Positions 25,513-34,008 of a stretch of DNA of 64,000 nt are shown here, piece after piece. The stretch is taken from positions 406,847 through 470,846 of the forward strand of contig NZ_JACHGB010000001.1 of assembly GCF_014202215.1 (NCBI RefSeq), read 5' to 3'. The translations under genes and the position numbers were made by a program. The DNA is from Quisquiliibacterium transsilvanicum (GTDB lineage: Bacteria > Pseudomonadota > Gammaproteobacteria > Burkholderiales > Burkholderiaceae_E). The notes under the pieces are model-generated. The model saw nothing but the letters and a program-made list of their open reading frames with translations. It did not search any database and was not told the DNA's origin. The first letter of the stretch is position 1, and the number at the start of each line of letters is the position of its first letter.

Positions 25513-26123
25513 TGGTTCCAGATACTTGCGATGTCTAGTTCGAGTGATGCGCGAATTGAATCGATGCCGCGGCGGGCGTCGATCGCGAGGATGCGCGCCG
25601 GGTCGCGCGCCTGCCGCGCGAGGTAGGCATCGCGTACCCGGCCGAAGAAGGCGAGATCCTCCGCCTCGAACCGGTCAGCGTCACGCGCCGCGGCCCGCCG
25701 CTGCGCGGCAAGCTCGGCGGGCAGGTCGAACAGGTAGGTGCGCCGCGGCTGCAGACCGCCGTGTACCCAGTCTTCGAGCCCTTCGATTCGCTCGAAGGGA
25801 ACGCCCCGTCCGCCGCCTTGGTAGGCGTAGGTGGAATCGGTGAAACGGTCGCAGACCACCCATGCGCCGCGGGCGAGCGCGGGCCGGATCAGTCCTTCCA
25901 GGTGCTCGTTGCGCGCCGCGAACATCAGCAGGGTTTCGGTGCCGAGCGACATCGGCTCGCCAAGCAGCAGATCGCGCAGTCGCTCGGCCAGTGGCGTGCC
26001 GCCCGGCTCGCGGGTCAGGACGACCTCGACTCCGCGATCCCGCAGGCGCTGCGCATACCAGGCGACATGGGTGCTCTTGCCCGCGCCATCGATCCCTTCG
26101 AAAGTCACCAGCTGCCCGCTCAC
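25509..26123 (-). CDS. tmk: Thymidylate kinase
   Basis: A 204-aa dTMP kinase. The P-loop is [11 protein letters not shown] (residues 8-18), the substrate motif [10 protein letters not shown] follows, and the DR-plus-lid segment is [17 protein letters not shown]. It phosphorylates dTMP to dTDP in DNA precursor synthesis. The start is GTG 26123, whose GTGA overlaps the mltG stop by 4 nt; the gene in turn overlaps holB by 4 nt, giving a tightly coupled mltG-tmk-holB-pilZ unit. Confidence 0.97.
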
Positions 26124-27124
26124 TGGCGCTCCCGTTGGAGCTGGAAGCGCGTCACCGCGCGGTTGTGGGCGGCGAGATCTTCGGAGAATTCACTGCTGCC
26201 GTCACCGCGCGCGACGAAGTAGAGCGCCCGCGTTTCGGCCGGCTTGAGCGTGGCGGCGATCGCATCGCGGCCCGGCAGCGCAATCGGCGTCGGCGGCAGG
26301 CCGCCACGGGTGTAGGTGTTGTAGGGCGTGGGCGCGCGCAGGTCGCTGCGCCTGAGATTGCCGTCGAAGCCCTCGCCCAGCCCGTAGATGGTGGTGGGGT
26401 CGCTCTGCAGCATCATCCCGACGCGCAGCCGGTTGGTGAACACGCCCGCGACCATCGCGCGGTCTTCGGGGCGCCCGGTCTCCTTCTCGACGATCGACGC
26501 GAGGATCAGCGCCTCGTAGGGCGTGGCCACCGGCACGCCGGGCGCGCGCGCGGCCCAGGCCTGCTCGAGCGCCTGCTTCATCATCCGGTAGGCCTGCGCG
26601 TAGATCTCGTAGTCGCTGCTGCCGGGCGAAAACCGGTAAGTGCTCGGGAAGAACAGACCTTCGGGATGCTTCTCCGCGGCGCCGATGCGCGCGAGGATCT
26701 CGGCATCCGCCGCCTTCGCGCTGTCCTGGCGCAGCTCCGGGTGACGCGCCAGCGCGGCGCGCATCTGGCGGAAGGTCCAGCCCTCGACGACAGTCAGGTC
26801 GAAGAGCAGGACGTCGCCCCGGACCAGCTTGTCGAGCAGGCCTGCGAGGCTGAGCGGAGCTGCCAGCTCGTAGACGCCGGCCTTTATCTCGTGGGCGTCG
26901 CCCCGCAGGCGGGCGGCGAGCGAGAGCCGCCAGGCGGGCAGGTCGACGCCCTGCTTGCGCAGGCTCGCGCCGACCGCGGCGAGGCTGGCGCCGCGCTCGA
27001 CGCGCAGCCGCATCGGAGCGTCCGGCAGAGCCAGCGGCGCGACCGCGTAGCCGTGCCAGGCCAGGCCCGCGCCGGCGGCCACGAGCAGGCCGAGCGCAAT
27101 GAGCACAACGAGGATGCGGTTCAT
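26120..27124 (-). CDS. mltG: Endolytic murein transglycosylase MltG
   Basis: A 334-aa YceG/MltG protein. A single N-terminal membrane anchor ([18 protein letters not shown]) is followed by a LysM-like subdomain and the catalytic domain with [18 protein letters not shown], containing the conserved catalytic Glu, then [14 protein letters not shown] and [18 protein letters not shown]. It cleaves nascent glycan strands at the inner membrane and sets peptidoglycan chain length. ATG 27124 is chosen because it begins just before the anchor. It is the first gene of the minus-strand operon. Confidence 0.96.
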   Translation of the reverse strand: MNRILVVLIALGLLVAAGAGLAWHGYAVAPLALPDAPMRLRVERGASLAAVGASLRKQGVDLPAWRLSLAARLRGDAHEIKAGVYELAAPLSLAGLLDKLVRGDVLLFDLTVVEGWTFRQMRAALARHPELRQDSAKAADAEILARIGAAEKHPEGLFFPSTYRFSPGSSDYEIYAQAYRMMKQALEQAWAARAPGVPVATPYEALILASIVEKETGRPEDRAMVAGVFTNRLRVGMMLQSDPTTIYGLGEGFDGNLRRSDLRAPTPYNTYTRGGLPPTPIALPGRDAIAATLKPAETRALYFVARGDGSSEFSEDLAAHNRAVTRFQLQRERQ

Positions 27125-27148
27125 GGGTTCCGTGCGGATCGGGCTCCA

Positions 27149-27154
27149 TATAAT
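27149..27154 (+). promoter_or_regulatory. ygfZ: Consensus -10 box (TATAAT) upstream of ygfZ
   Basis: A perfect TATAAT sits in the short gap between the divergent mltG and ygfZ genes, 32 nt before the ygfZ ATG. The matching -35 position holds only a weak TTCCGT-like sequence. An AT-rich site is conspicuous here given the GC-rich surroundings. Confidence 0.5.
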
Positions 27155-27185
27155 AAGCCGTCCCCCTTCTCCGGCTCCCCCACCG

Positions 27186-28313
27186 ATGAGCATGCCTTTA
27201 CCCGCCCCCGCTGCGTCCGACACTCCCGATGCCTGGCACGCGCTGGCCACGCCCCTGAGCCTGCGCCTCGCGGAGGACGACTACGGTGTTCAGGCAGGCG
27301 CCGCCCAGGTCGGCTCCGGGCGGATGGCTGACGGCTTCCTGGCTCCGCTGCCGGACCTGGGCCTGCTGAACGTCTCGGGGGCGGATGCCCTGCGCTTCCT
27401 GCACGGCCAGCTCACCAACGATGTCGAGGGTCTTGCGCAGGGCCAGGCCCGCTGGTTCGGTTACTGCACGGCCAAGGGACGGCTGCTGTCGGTGTTCCTC
27501 GGCTGGCGCGAGGACGAGGCGGTGGCGCTCAGCGTGGCGCGACCGATGGCGGCGGCGCTGGCCAGGCGGCTCTCGATGTACGTGCTGCGCGCCAAGGCCA
27601 GGGTGGCGGATGTCTCCGGCGAGCGGGTGCTGTTCGGCCTGGGCGGTCGGGGCGCACCGGCGGCGCTCGAGCGCCTGGGGCTCGCCGCGCCGGTGCCGAT
27701 GGAGGTCGTGCGGGCCGGCGCCGCAACGGTCATCGCACTGCCCCCCGTGCAGCTGGCGGGCGGCGACTGCCCGCGCTGGCTGCTCGCGCTGCCCGCGCAC
27801 GAGGCCGCCGCCGCGTGGCAGCGGCTGATGGCGGAAGACCTCGGCCTGGCAGCAGTGTCCTCCGAGGCGTGGCGCTGGACCGAGATCCTGGCCGGCGTGC
27901 CGCGCCTCGTCGCCGCCACCGCGGAGCAGTTCGTGCCCCAGATGCTCAACCTGGACCTCTCCGGCGGCGTGAGTTTCACCAAGGGCTGCTATCCGGGCCA
28001 GGAGATCGTCGCCCGCACCCATTACCTGGGCAAGCAGCGGCGCAGGATGCACCTGGGCCGGGTGCTGGGCGAGGCGCCAGCGCCCGGTTCGGACGTGCTC
28101 GACGCCGCTGGGCAGCCGGTGGGCCGGGTCGTTGTCGCAGCAGCCGCGCCGGACGGCGGGGCAGCCCTGCTCTATGAGGCGCAGCTGGCAGCGGTCGCCG
28201 GCGGCCCGCTGAGCGTGCTCGGTGCGTCCGGTGCGTCCGGTGCGACCGGTGCGACTGCTCCGACTGCTGCAACGATCGAGCCCGGCGAGCTTCCCTACGC
28301 CCTGCCGTCGTGA
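27186..28313 (+). CDS. ygfZ: YgfZ/GcvT-domain folate-binding protein
   Basis: A 375-aa protein with the GcvT-like fold and the diagnostic motif KGCYPGQE at about residues 266-273, whose Cys is functionally important. YgfZ uses tetrahydrofolate to help repair or assemble certain Fe-S enzymes such as MiaB. The N-terminal part includes FLHGQLTNDV, also conserved. Near the C-terminus a 9-nt tandem (GGTGCGTCC-like, four copies at 28221-28256) encodes Gly-Ala-Ser/Thr repeats not expected in the family. It is followed by a DUF4936 gene with a 4-nt overlap. Confidence 0.95.
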   Translation: MSMPLPAPAASDTPDAWHALATPLSLRLAEDDYGVQAGAAQVGSGRMADGFLAPLPDLGLLNVSGADALRFLHGQLTNDVEGLAQGQARWFGYCTAKGRLLSVFLGWREDEAVALSVARPMAAALARRLSMYVLRAKARVADVSGERVLFGLGGRGAPAALERLGLAAPVPMEVVRAGAATVIALPPVQLAGGDCPRWLLALPAHEAAAAWQRLMAEDLGLAAVSSEAWRWTEILAGVPRLVAATAEQFVPQMLNLDLSGGVSFTKGCYPGQEIVARTHYLGKQRRRMHLGRVLGEAPAPGSDVLDAAGQPVGRVVVAAAAPDGGAALLYEAQLAAVAGGPLSVLGASGASGATGATAPTAATIEPGELPYALPS

Positions 28314-28660
28314 GCGGCGTCGACTCGGGCGCCGACATCAGCGCCGTCCTCGAGATCTACGTGTACTTCCGCGCCGCCCCCGCTCGTGAGGACGCGGTGC
28401 GCGCGGCGCTGGCGAAGCAGCGCACCCTGGCGGGGCTGGCCTGCGGCGCCCAGTTGCGCGCCGGTCTGCGCATGGAGGCGCCGGACGCCGCCAGCGACTG
28501 GCTCACCTGGCTGGAGGTCTATCGCTTCGAGGGGCGCGTGGCCACGCAGGGCTGGCCGGCCGCGACGCTCGAGGCGATCGAACGCTGCGCCGCGGCCTCC
28601 GGGCTGGCGGACTGCGCACTCGCAGGCCGTCATCGCGAGGTGTTCAGGATGGCGGACTGA
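28310..28660 (+). CDS. DUF4936-family protein
   Basis: A 116-aa protein resembling the DUF4936 family, which is found next to ygfZ in many betaproteobacteria. The segments EIYVYFRAAPAREDAVR, LRAGLRMEAP and WLTWLEVYRF suggest a small ferredoxin-like alpha/beta fold. Function unknown. The start is GTG 28310, in a GTGA overlap with the ygfZ stop. Its last 17 nt overlap the convergent GNAT-hydrolase gene. Confidence 0.82.
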   Translation: MSGVDSGADISAVLEIYVYFRAAPAREDAVRAALAKQRTLAGLACGAQLRAGLRMEAPDAASDWLTWLEVYRFEGRVATQGWPAATLEAIERCAAASGLADCALAGRHREVFRMAD

Positions 28661-30026
28661 GCGCGTCTGAACGCAGCCCGCCCAGCCAGCGCTCCAGGTC
28701 GGTCAGCACCCGGCGGCGATCCGCCTCCTGCTCGTTGTAGATCTCGTGGTACAGCCCCTCGTACCAGTGCATCGTCAGCAGGGCTTCGGGTGCTGCGCGC
28801 GCGAAGGCCCGGCTGCCTTCGGGGTTCACCAGCCGGTCGGCCCCGGCCACCTGCAGCAACGTGGGCACCGCCAGCGATCCGGCGGCGCGCCGGGCGCCCT
28901 CCCCGGCCGACATGAGCCAGCGCAGCAGCCGCGCGCTGATCCGGTCGTGGACCAGCGGATCCTCGAGGTAGGCCCGCACCACGTGCGCGTCATGCGAGAG
29001 GGCCTGCGGGTCCAGGCCGTTGCCGATCGCCAGGTTGGGCGCGAGCCGGTACAGCAGCGCGGCGAGTGCGCGCTGCGCTGCGCCGATGCCGGTGTCCAGC
29101 GCGGGCGACGAAAGCACCAGCCCGCGCACCGGGACGCCCTCGCACACCACCAGCTGCGCCGCCAGCGCTCCGCCCATGCTGTGCCCGAGCAGCAGCGGAG
29201 GCTCGCCGAGCGTGTCCGCGAACCCTTCGATCAGCGTGCGCGCATGCTCGACCAGCTGGCGCTCGCTGCGCAGGGCACCCCGCCGCCCGCCGCTGCGGCC
29301 GTGGCCTGCGTGGTCGTGTCCGCGGACCCGCCAGCCGCGCGCGCAGAACCAGCGCGCCAGCGCGTCGTAGCGCCCCACGTGCTCGCCCAGCCCGTGCAGC
29401 AGGTAGACGCCGCGCCCCCTGCCTTCGCCCCAGTCGCACAGGTGAAGCCCGATGCCGTCGGCCATCGCCTCGATGCGGTCGCGCGGGGCGGACAGGCCGT
29501 TGGCCTGCGCCCGGACCCGGCCCGGATCGTCATCGTGCGCATCGTCAGCGTCGAGGCCAGCCCCGTCCTGCGCCGGCCCGAACGCCTGGCCCTCCGCGCC
29601 GGCGAAGAGCCGCCTGCGCATCCGATGGTGTTCGATGCCGACCTCGATGAAGGGCCTGCCTTCCGTGGCGAAGCCATGGCGGGCATAGAAGCCGACCGCG
29701 GACGCCTGCGCGGCGAGCGCGACCTCGGCGTCGCCGCGCGAGGCGGCGGCGTCGAGCAGGCCGCGCAGCACCAGGCTGCCGAAACCGCGTCCGCGGTGCG
29801 CCGCGAGCACCGCCATCCTGCCGATGTGTCCGTCGGCAAGCAGGCGCCCGGTGGCCACCGGTGCGTCGTCCACCCAGGCGACGCAGTGGACGCAGTCGGG
29901 ATCCTGCCCGTCGAGCTCCCGCTCGAGCGGAATGCCCTGCTCGCGCACGAAGACTTCGGCGCGAACCCGGGTGGCCGGCTCGCCCAGGGTCGCCCAGTCG
30001 CCGGTGCGCACCTGCACCCCCATCAT
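28644..30026 (-). CDS. Fusion of a GNAT acetyltransferase and a monoacylglycerol-lipase-like hydrolase
   Basis: A 460-aa two-domain protein. Residues 1-140 form a GNAT domain with the acetyl-CoA motif AAHRGRGFGSLVLRGLL and FYARHGF. An acidic linker follows (about 140-190). Residues 190-450 are an alpha/beta hydrolase of the monoglyceride-lipase/lysophospholipase type: YLLHGLGEHVGRY, then LLGHSMGGALAA with the nucleophile Ser, and a late YEGLYHEIYNE containing the His. The frame is continuous, with no sign of a missed stop. The GGAGGA site suits the second ATG (30023). The following thioesterase gene's stop overlaps this start (ATGA). Such a fusion suggests acyl transfer or deacylation coupled to N-acetylation (inference). 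Confidence 0.88.
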   Translation of the reverse strand: MMGVQVRTGDWATLGEPATRVRAEVFVREQGIPLERELDGQDPDCVHCVAWVDDAPVATGRLLADGHIGRMAVLAAHRGRGFGSLVLRGLLDAAASRGDAEVALAAQASAVGFYARHGFATEGRPFIEVGIEHHRMRRRLFAGAEGQAFGPAQDGAGLDADDAHDDDPGRVRAQANGLSAPRDRIEAMADGIGLHLCDWGEGRGRGVYLLHGLGEHVGRYDALARWFCARGWRVRGHDHAGHGRSGGRRGALRSERQLVEHARTLIEGFADTLGEPPLLLGHSMGGALAAQLVVCEGVPVRGLVLSSPALDTGIGAAQRALAALLYRLAPNLAIGNGLDPQALSHDAHVVRAYLEDPLVHDRISARLLRWLMSAGEGARRAAGSLAVPTLLQVAGADRLVNPEGSRAFARAAPEALLTMHWYEGLYHEIYNEQEADRRRVLTDLERWLGGLRSDALSPPS

Positions 30027-30451
30027 TCCTCCGGAGGCGTGGATTCGAAACCGCGGATCAGCTCGCGCAGCTCTCCGGGAATCGGCTGCGACTTGCCTTC
30101 CTCGGCGAACACGTAGACGTTCTCGCCGGTGACCAGCAGTTCGCCGTCGCGGTGGATCTCGAGCAGCACGCGCATGCTGGAGCCGCCCAGGCGCGCGGTG
30201 CGCACGCAGAGCTCGATCACCTCGTCGAAGCGCGCGGGGCTGCGGTATTCGAGCGTGCTCTTGACCACGTACATGCGCTCGAAGGCGTGCTGCAGCCGGG
30301 TGGAGTCGCCGCCGCAGAGCTCGCGCAGGTATTCGGTCACGCCGATGTCGAAGTAGGCCAGGTAGTGGCCGTTGAAGACCACGCCCTGCATGTCCGCCTC
30401 GGCCCAGCGCACGCGCAGGGAATGTGCGAAGCGGAACTCGGATCGGGCCAT
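30023..30451 (-). CDS. Acyl-CoA thioesterase (4HBT hotdog fold)
   Basis: A 142-aa single-hotdog thioesterase of the 4-hydroxybenzoyl-CoA thioesterase/YbgC type. The active-site segment VRWAEADMQGVVFNGHYLAYF contains the expected Asp and Gly-Val-Val pattern, and the C-terminal half has the ENVYVFA strand. It hydrolyses acyl-CoA thioesters in the cytoplasm. The start at ATG 30451 is chosen because the residues upstream are Pro/Arg-rich and not conserved; it lies one base after the neighbouring esterase stop. Confidence 0.92.
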   Translation of the reverse strand: MARSEFRFAHSLRVRWAEADMQGVVFNGHYLAYFDIGVTEYLRELCGGDSTRLQHAFERMYVVKSTLEYRSPARFDEVIELCVRTARLGGSSMRVLLEIHRDGELLVTGENVYVFAEEGKSQPIPGELRELIRGFESTPPEE

Positions 30452-30452
30452 G

Positions 30453-31415
30453 TCAGTCTCCTGTCGGGATGGCGGGCTCGGCGAAGGCCGCGCGCAGCGC
30501 CGCGCAGGCGTCGGCATGGGCCTGCCGCGCCCGGACCACGAAGCCTGCGTGCTGGAAGAAGGCGTGGATCATGCCTTCGTAGACGGTGCAGTCGACCGGC
30601 ACGCCCGCGGTGCGCAGGCGCTCCGCGTAGTCGAGGCCCTCGTCGACCAGCGGGTCGAACTCGGCGAGCGCGATCCATGCCGGCGCGAGCCGGGCGAGGC
30701 TGGGCGCGTTGAGCGGCGCAAAGCGCCAGTCGTCACGCTCGGCCGGGCTGCGCACGTAGTTGCCGAAGAACCAGCGGATGACCTCCGCATCGAGCAGGTA
30801 GCCGCGGGCCAGGCGCCGATGGGACTCGGTGCCCTGCCCGCCAGCCGTGCCGGGGTAGACCAGCAGCTGCAGGGCAAGCGGCAGGCCGAGGTCGCGGGCA
30901 TGGATTGCGGTGGCGGCCGCGAGCGTGCCGCCCGCGCTGTCGCCGCCGACCGCGATGCGCTCCAGGTCCACTCCGAGGGCGCCGGCCTCGGCCCGCAGCC
31001 AGAGCAGGCTGTCGAAGGCGTCGTCCACCGCAGCCGGAAAGGGGTGCTCCGGCGCGAGCCGGTAATCGACCGAGAACACCAGGCAGTCGGCGTCGGCGGC
31101 AAGCATCCGGCAGACGCGGTCGTGGGTGTCGACCGATCCGATCGTGAAGCCGCCGCCGTGGAAGTAGAGCAGCGCGGGCATCGGCTGCGCCCAGCCATGG
31201 GGCGTCGGCGAGTACTGGCGGATCCGGATGCGGCGGCCGGCAAGCGCCACCTGATGGTCCTGCACCTCGTGCATCGGCCGCGGCGCGATGTCGAGGGTCA
31301 GCACCGTCCGCTCGTAGAGCGCGCGCGCCGCCTCTGCGCCGATCTCGGCGAACGACGGAGTCGCCGCGCGCTGCGCCCAGTAGAGGATCTTCTCGACCTG
31401 CGGATCGAGTGGCAT
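30453..31415 (-). CDS. Alpha/beta hydrolase, hormone-sensitive-lipase family esterase
   Basis: A 320-aa esterase of the HSL (family IV) group. The oxyanion-hole motif is LYFHGGGFTIGS, the nucleophile elbow is VGGDSAGGTLAA, the acid is in EFDPLVDEG, and the base is in GMIHAFF. These enzymes hydrolyse short- to medium-chain esters. It abuts the next hydrolase gene with no spacer and precedes the thioesterase by one base, so three acyl-hydrolysing enzymes are co-transcribed. Confidence 0.93.
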   Translation of the reverse strand: MPLDPQVEKILYWAQRAATPSFAEIGAEAARALYERTVLTLDIAPRPMHEVQDHQVALAGRRIRIRQYSPTPHGWAQPMPALLYFHGGGFTIGSVDTHDRVCRMLAADADCLVFSVDYRLAPEHPFPAAVDDAFDSLLWLRAEAGALGVDLERIAVGGDSAGGTLAAATAIHARDLGLPLALQLLVYPGTAGGQGTESHRRLARGYLLDAEVIRWFFGNYVRSPAERDDWRFAPLNAPSLARLAPAWIALAEFDPLVDEGLDYAERLRTAGVPVDCTVYEGMIHAFFQHAGFVVRARQAHADACAALRAAFAEPAIPTGD

Positions 31416-32345
31416 TCAGTCTCCGAGGAAGTCGCGCATCCAGGCGACGATGCGCTCGGGCTCCTCGTGCACCAGCCAGTGCGTCGCCTGCGGCAGGCGC
31501 TCGATGCGCAGGTCGGGCACCATCCGCTCGAGCCCCTCGAGCAGCACCGGGCGCAGCGCCGCGTCGCGCTCGCCCCAGATCACCAGGGTGGGCACCCGCA
31601 CCATGAAGTCTTCCTCGCGCAGCTTCAGCTTCGCGGCGCCGGGCTGGTCGGCGGTGGGCGGATGCAGGGGCGAGGCGCGGTAGTAGTTGACCGCCGCGGT
31701 CAGCGCGCCGGGCTGGCTCCAGGCGGCGCGGTACTCGTCGCGCACCGCCGGGAACCATTTCGCTTCGCCCACCTTGTGGAAGAACTCCTCGATGCCCCGG
31801 AAGTCCTCGGCCATCAGTTCCTGCTCGCAGCCCGGGGTGCGCAGCCAGTTCATGTACTGGCTCGCCTCGCGCTGTTCAGGATCCTCGACCAGCGCGCGCG
31901 CGAAGGGCACCGGGTGGGTGGCATTCAGGATCACCAGCCGTTCGACCAGCTCCGGATGGGAGATGGCCAGCGCCCAGGCCAGAGCGCCGCCCCAGTCGTG
32001 GGCCACCACCACGGCCTTCCGGTAGCCGAGGCCGCGGATCAGGCCGGCCAGGTCGCCGAGCAGCACCTGCGGCTTGTAGGCGGCGAGTTCGGTGGGCTTG
32101 CTCGACAGGTTGTAGCCCCGCAGGTCGGGCGCCACCGTCAGATAGCGATCGGCGAAGGCCGGCATCAGCCCCTTCCAGGCGCCCCAGAATTCTGGGAAGC
32201 CGTGGATGAACAGCATCAGCGGCTGACCCTGCTCGCCGCAGCTGGCGTAATGGAGCCGCACGCCGGGCGACACCTCGAGGTACTGCCCGTCGACGATCGG
32301 CGGCGACGTGCCGTCCCGGGGGGCTGCGCTCATGCTGGCTTCCAT
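31416..32345 (-). CDS. Alpha/beta hydrolase, epoxide-hydrolase-like
   Basis: A 309-aa hydrolase with FIHGFPEFWGAW and VVVAHDWGGALAW. The nucleophile is an Asp (HDWGG) rather than Ser, which is the mark of soluble epoxide hydrolases and haloalkane dehalogenases; HGFPEFW favours the epoxide-hydrolase side. A Glu/Asp and a late ATHWLVHEEPE His complete the triad. It may open an epoxide formed during hydrocarbon or terpene oxidation. ATG 32345 is the first start; ATG 32333 (MSAAPRD) is a plausible alternative. Confidence 0.9.
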   Translation of the reverse strand: MEASMSAAPRDGTSPPIVDGQYLEVSPGVRLHYASCGEQGQPLMLFIHGFPEFWGAWKGLMPAFADRYLTVAPDLRGYNLSSKPTELAAYKPQVLLGDLAGLIRGLGYRKAVVVAHDWGGALAWALAISHPELVERLVILNATHPVPFARALVEDPEQREASQYMNWLRTPGCEQELMAEDFRGIEEFFHKVGEAKWFPAVRDEYRAAWSQPGALTAAVNYYRASPLHPPTADQPGAAKLKLREEDFMVRVPTLVIWGERDAALRPVLLEGLERMVPDLRIERLPQATHWLVHEEPERIVAWMRDFLGD

Positions 32346-32429
32346 TCCTCTGCCGACACCTGCTCGCGGACGGTGTGCGTGGGTGCGTTCATTGCTGTCT
32401 CCTCCTGTGCGCGGGCTGGGTGCGCCTGC

Positions 32430-33425
32430 TCAGGCGACCCGGACCAGCTGCTTGCCGAAGTTGCGCCCCTTCAGCAGGCCGATGAAGGCCTCGGGCGCGG
32501 CTTCGATGCCCTCGGCAATCGTCTCGCGATACTTCAGCCGGCCGCTGCCGACCAGCTCGGCCAGCTCGGCGAGCGCCGCCGGCCAGTGCTGCATGTGCTC
32601 GGAGACGATGAAACCTTCCACCTTCAGCCGGTTGACCAGCACCGAACGGAAGTTGTTGACCGGCATGGGCTCGCCGCTGTAACCGGAGATCAGTCCGCAG
32701 ACCGCGATCCGGCCGAAGGCGTTCATCTGCGAGAGGATGGTGTCGAGCACCACGCCGCCGACGTTCTCGAAGTTGCCGTCGAAGCCGTCAGGCGCGGCCG
32801 CCTTCAGGTCCGCGGACAGGTTGCCGGCCTTGTAGTCGACGCAGGCGTCGAAGCCGAATTCCTCGACCACCGCCCTGCACTTCTCGGGTCCGCCGGCCAC
32901 GCCGACCACCCGGCAGCCCTTGAGCTTGGCCAGCTGCCCGACCACCGAGCCGACCGCACCGCTCGCCGCAGACACCACCACCGTCTCCGCGGCCTTCGGC
33001 GCGATGATGGTGTTGAGCCCGACCCAGGCGGTGACCCCCGGCATGCCGACCGCGCCCAGCCAGGCCGACAGCGGCACGCGCGTGGTGTCGACCTTGCGCA
33101 GCAGCGCGCCCTTGCACTTGCCGTACTGCTGCCAGCCCAGCGAACCGACCACCTTGTCGCCGACGCTGAAGGCCGGGTCCTGACTGGCGAGCACCTCGCC
33201 CGCGCTGCCGCCCAGCATCACTTGGCCAAGCGGCTGCGGCGCGCTGTACGACTTCGCGTCGTCCATGCGTCCGCGCATGTAGGGATCCAGCGAGAAGTAA
33301 TGATTGCGCACCAGCACTTCGCCCGGGCCGATCTCCGGAACCGGCGCCTCGACGAGGCGGAAATTGGAGGGGGAAGGCTGGCCCTTGGGGCGATTGTCCA
33401 GCAGCCACTGCTTGTTGCTCGTCAT
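32430..33425 (-). CDS. Zinc-independent NADP-dependent MDR oxidoreductase (CurA/PTGR-like)
   Basis: A 331-aa medium-chain reductase without zinc ligands. It has the substrate segment YFSLDPYMRGRM, the nucleotide-binding VSAASGAVGSVVGQLAKLKG, and FENVGGVVLDTILSQM. These features match the curcumin reductase/prostaglandin reductase/leukotriene dehydrogenase family, which reduces alpha,beta-unsaturated ketones with NADPH. ATG 33425 (MTSNKQWLL) follows GGAGA at a good distance; ATG 33458, 11 codons upstream, also has a GGAG and cannot be excluded. Confidence 0.93.
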   Translation of the reverse strand: MTSNKQWLLDNRPKGQPSPSNFRLVEAPVPEIGPGEVLVRNHYFSLDPYMRGRMDDAKSYSAPQPLGQVMLGGSAGEVLASQDPAFSVGDKVVGSLGWQQYGKCKGALLRKVDTTRVPLSAWLGAVGMPGVTAWVGLNTIIAPKAAETVVVSAASGAVGSVVGQLAKLKGCRVVGVAGGPEKCRAVVEEFGFDACVDYKAGNLSADLKAAAPDGFDGNFENVGGVVLDTILSQMNAFGRIAVCGLISGYSGEPMPVNNFRSVLVNRLKVEGFIVSEHMQHWPAALAELAELVGSGRLKYRETIAEGIEAAPEAFIGLLKGRNFGKQLVRVA

Positions 33426-33488
33426 CTTGTCGTCTCCAGTTGTCGTTATCGCGTTCATGGGCCGCTCCGGAACGCCGGAGCGGCCGGT

Positions 33489-33950
33489 TCACTTCGCAGG
33501 TTTGGGCGCGGTCGCCGGCCGCGGCCGCAGCACCTTGAAGGTGCCGGAGCTGCGCGCCACCAGCACGCCGTTCTCGTCATGCAGCTCGGCCTCGGCAAAG
33601 CACATGCTGGTGGTCCGGTGCACCGCCGTGCCGCGGGCGAACAGCCGATCGCCGAGCCCCGGCTGGCAGAAGCTGCTCTTCATCTCGATGGTCACCACCC
33701 CATGGTCCGCGTCCCCCTGGTGCCGCGTCTGGCCGCGCACCGCGCGCGCCATCGCGATGTCCAGCAGGGTCATCACGACCCCGCCGTGGGCTGCGCCGTG
33801 GGTATTGCGGTGCTCGGGCCTGAGCTCGAGGATCAGCATCGACGAACCGTTGCCCTCCTCGATCATCAGTGCGCCGAGGTGGTCGACGAAGGGCACCCCG
33901 TAGGGATAACCGACCGGGATGCCCTGCGGGGCGATCTGCTGCTGTGTCAT
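33489..33950 (-). CDS. PaaI-family thioesterase
   Basis: A 153-aa hotdog thioesterase. HRNTHGAAHGGVVMTLLDIAMARAV is the PaaI-type active-site region, with the catalytic Asp in the long helix, and VTIEMKSSFCQPG follows. It hydrolyses aryl- or acyl-CoA thioesters, which in phenylacetate-type pathways frees CoA from dead-end intermediates. It lies between the acyl-CoA dehydrogenase gene (58 nt upstream) and the MDR reductase on the same strand. Confidence 0.92.
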   Translation of the reverse strand: MTQQQIAPQGIPVGYPYGVPFVDHLGALMIEEGNGSSMLILELRPEHRNTHGAAHGGVVMTLLDIAMARAVRGQTRHQGDADHGVVTIEMKSSFCQPGLGDRLFARGTAVHRTTSMCFAEAELHDENGVLVARSSGTFKVLRPRPATAPKPAK

Positions 33951-34008
33951 CTATGTCCTTCGGAGCTTTCGGTGATTCTTAGTAGCTTGCTGCTGGCAGC
34001 AGGACGGC

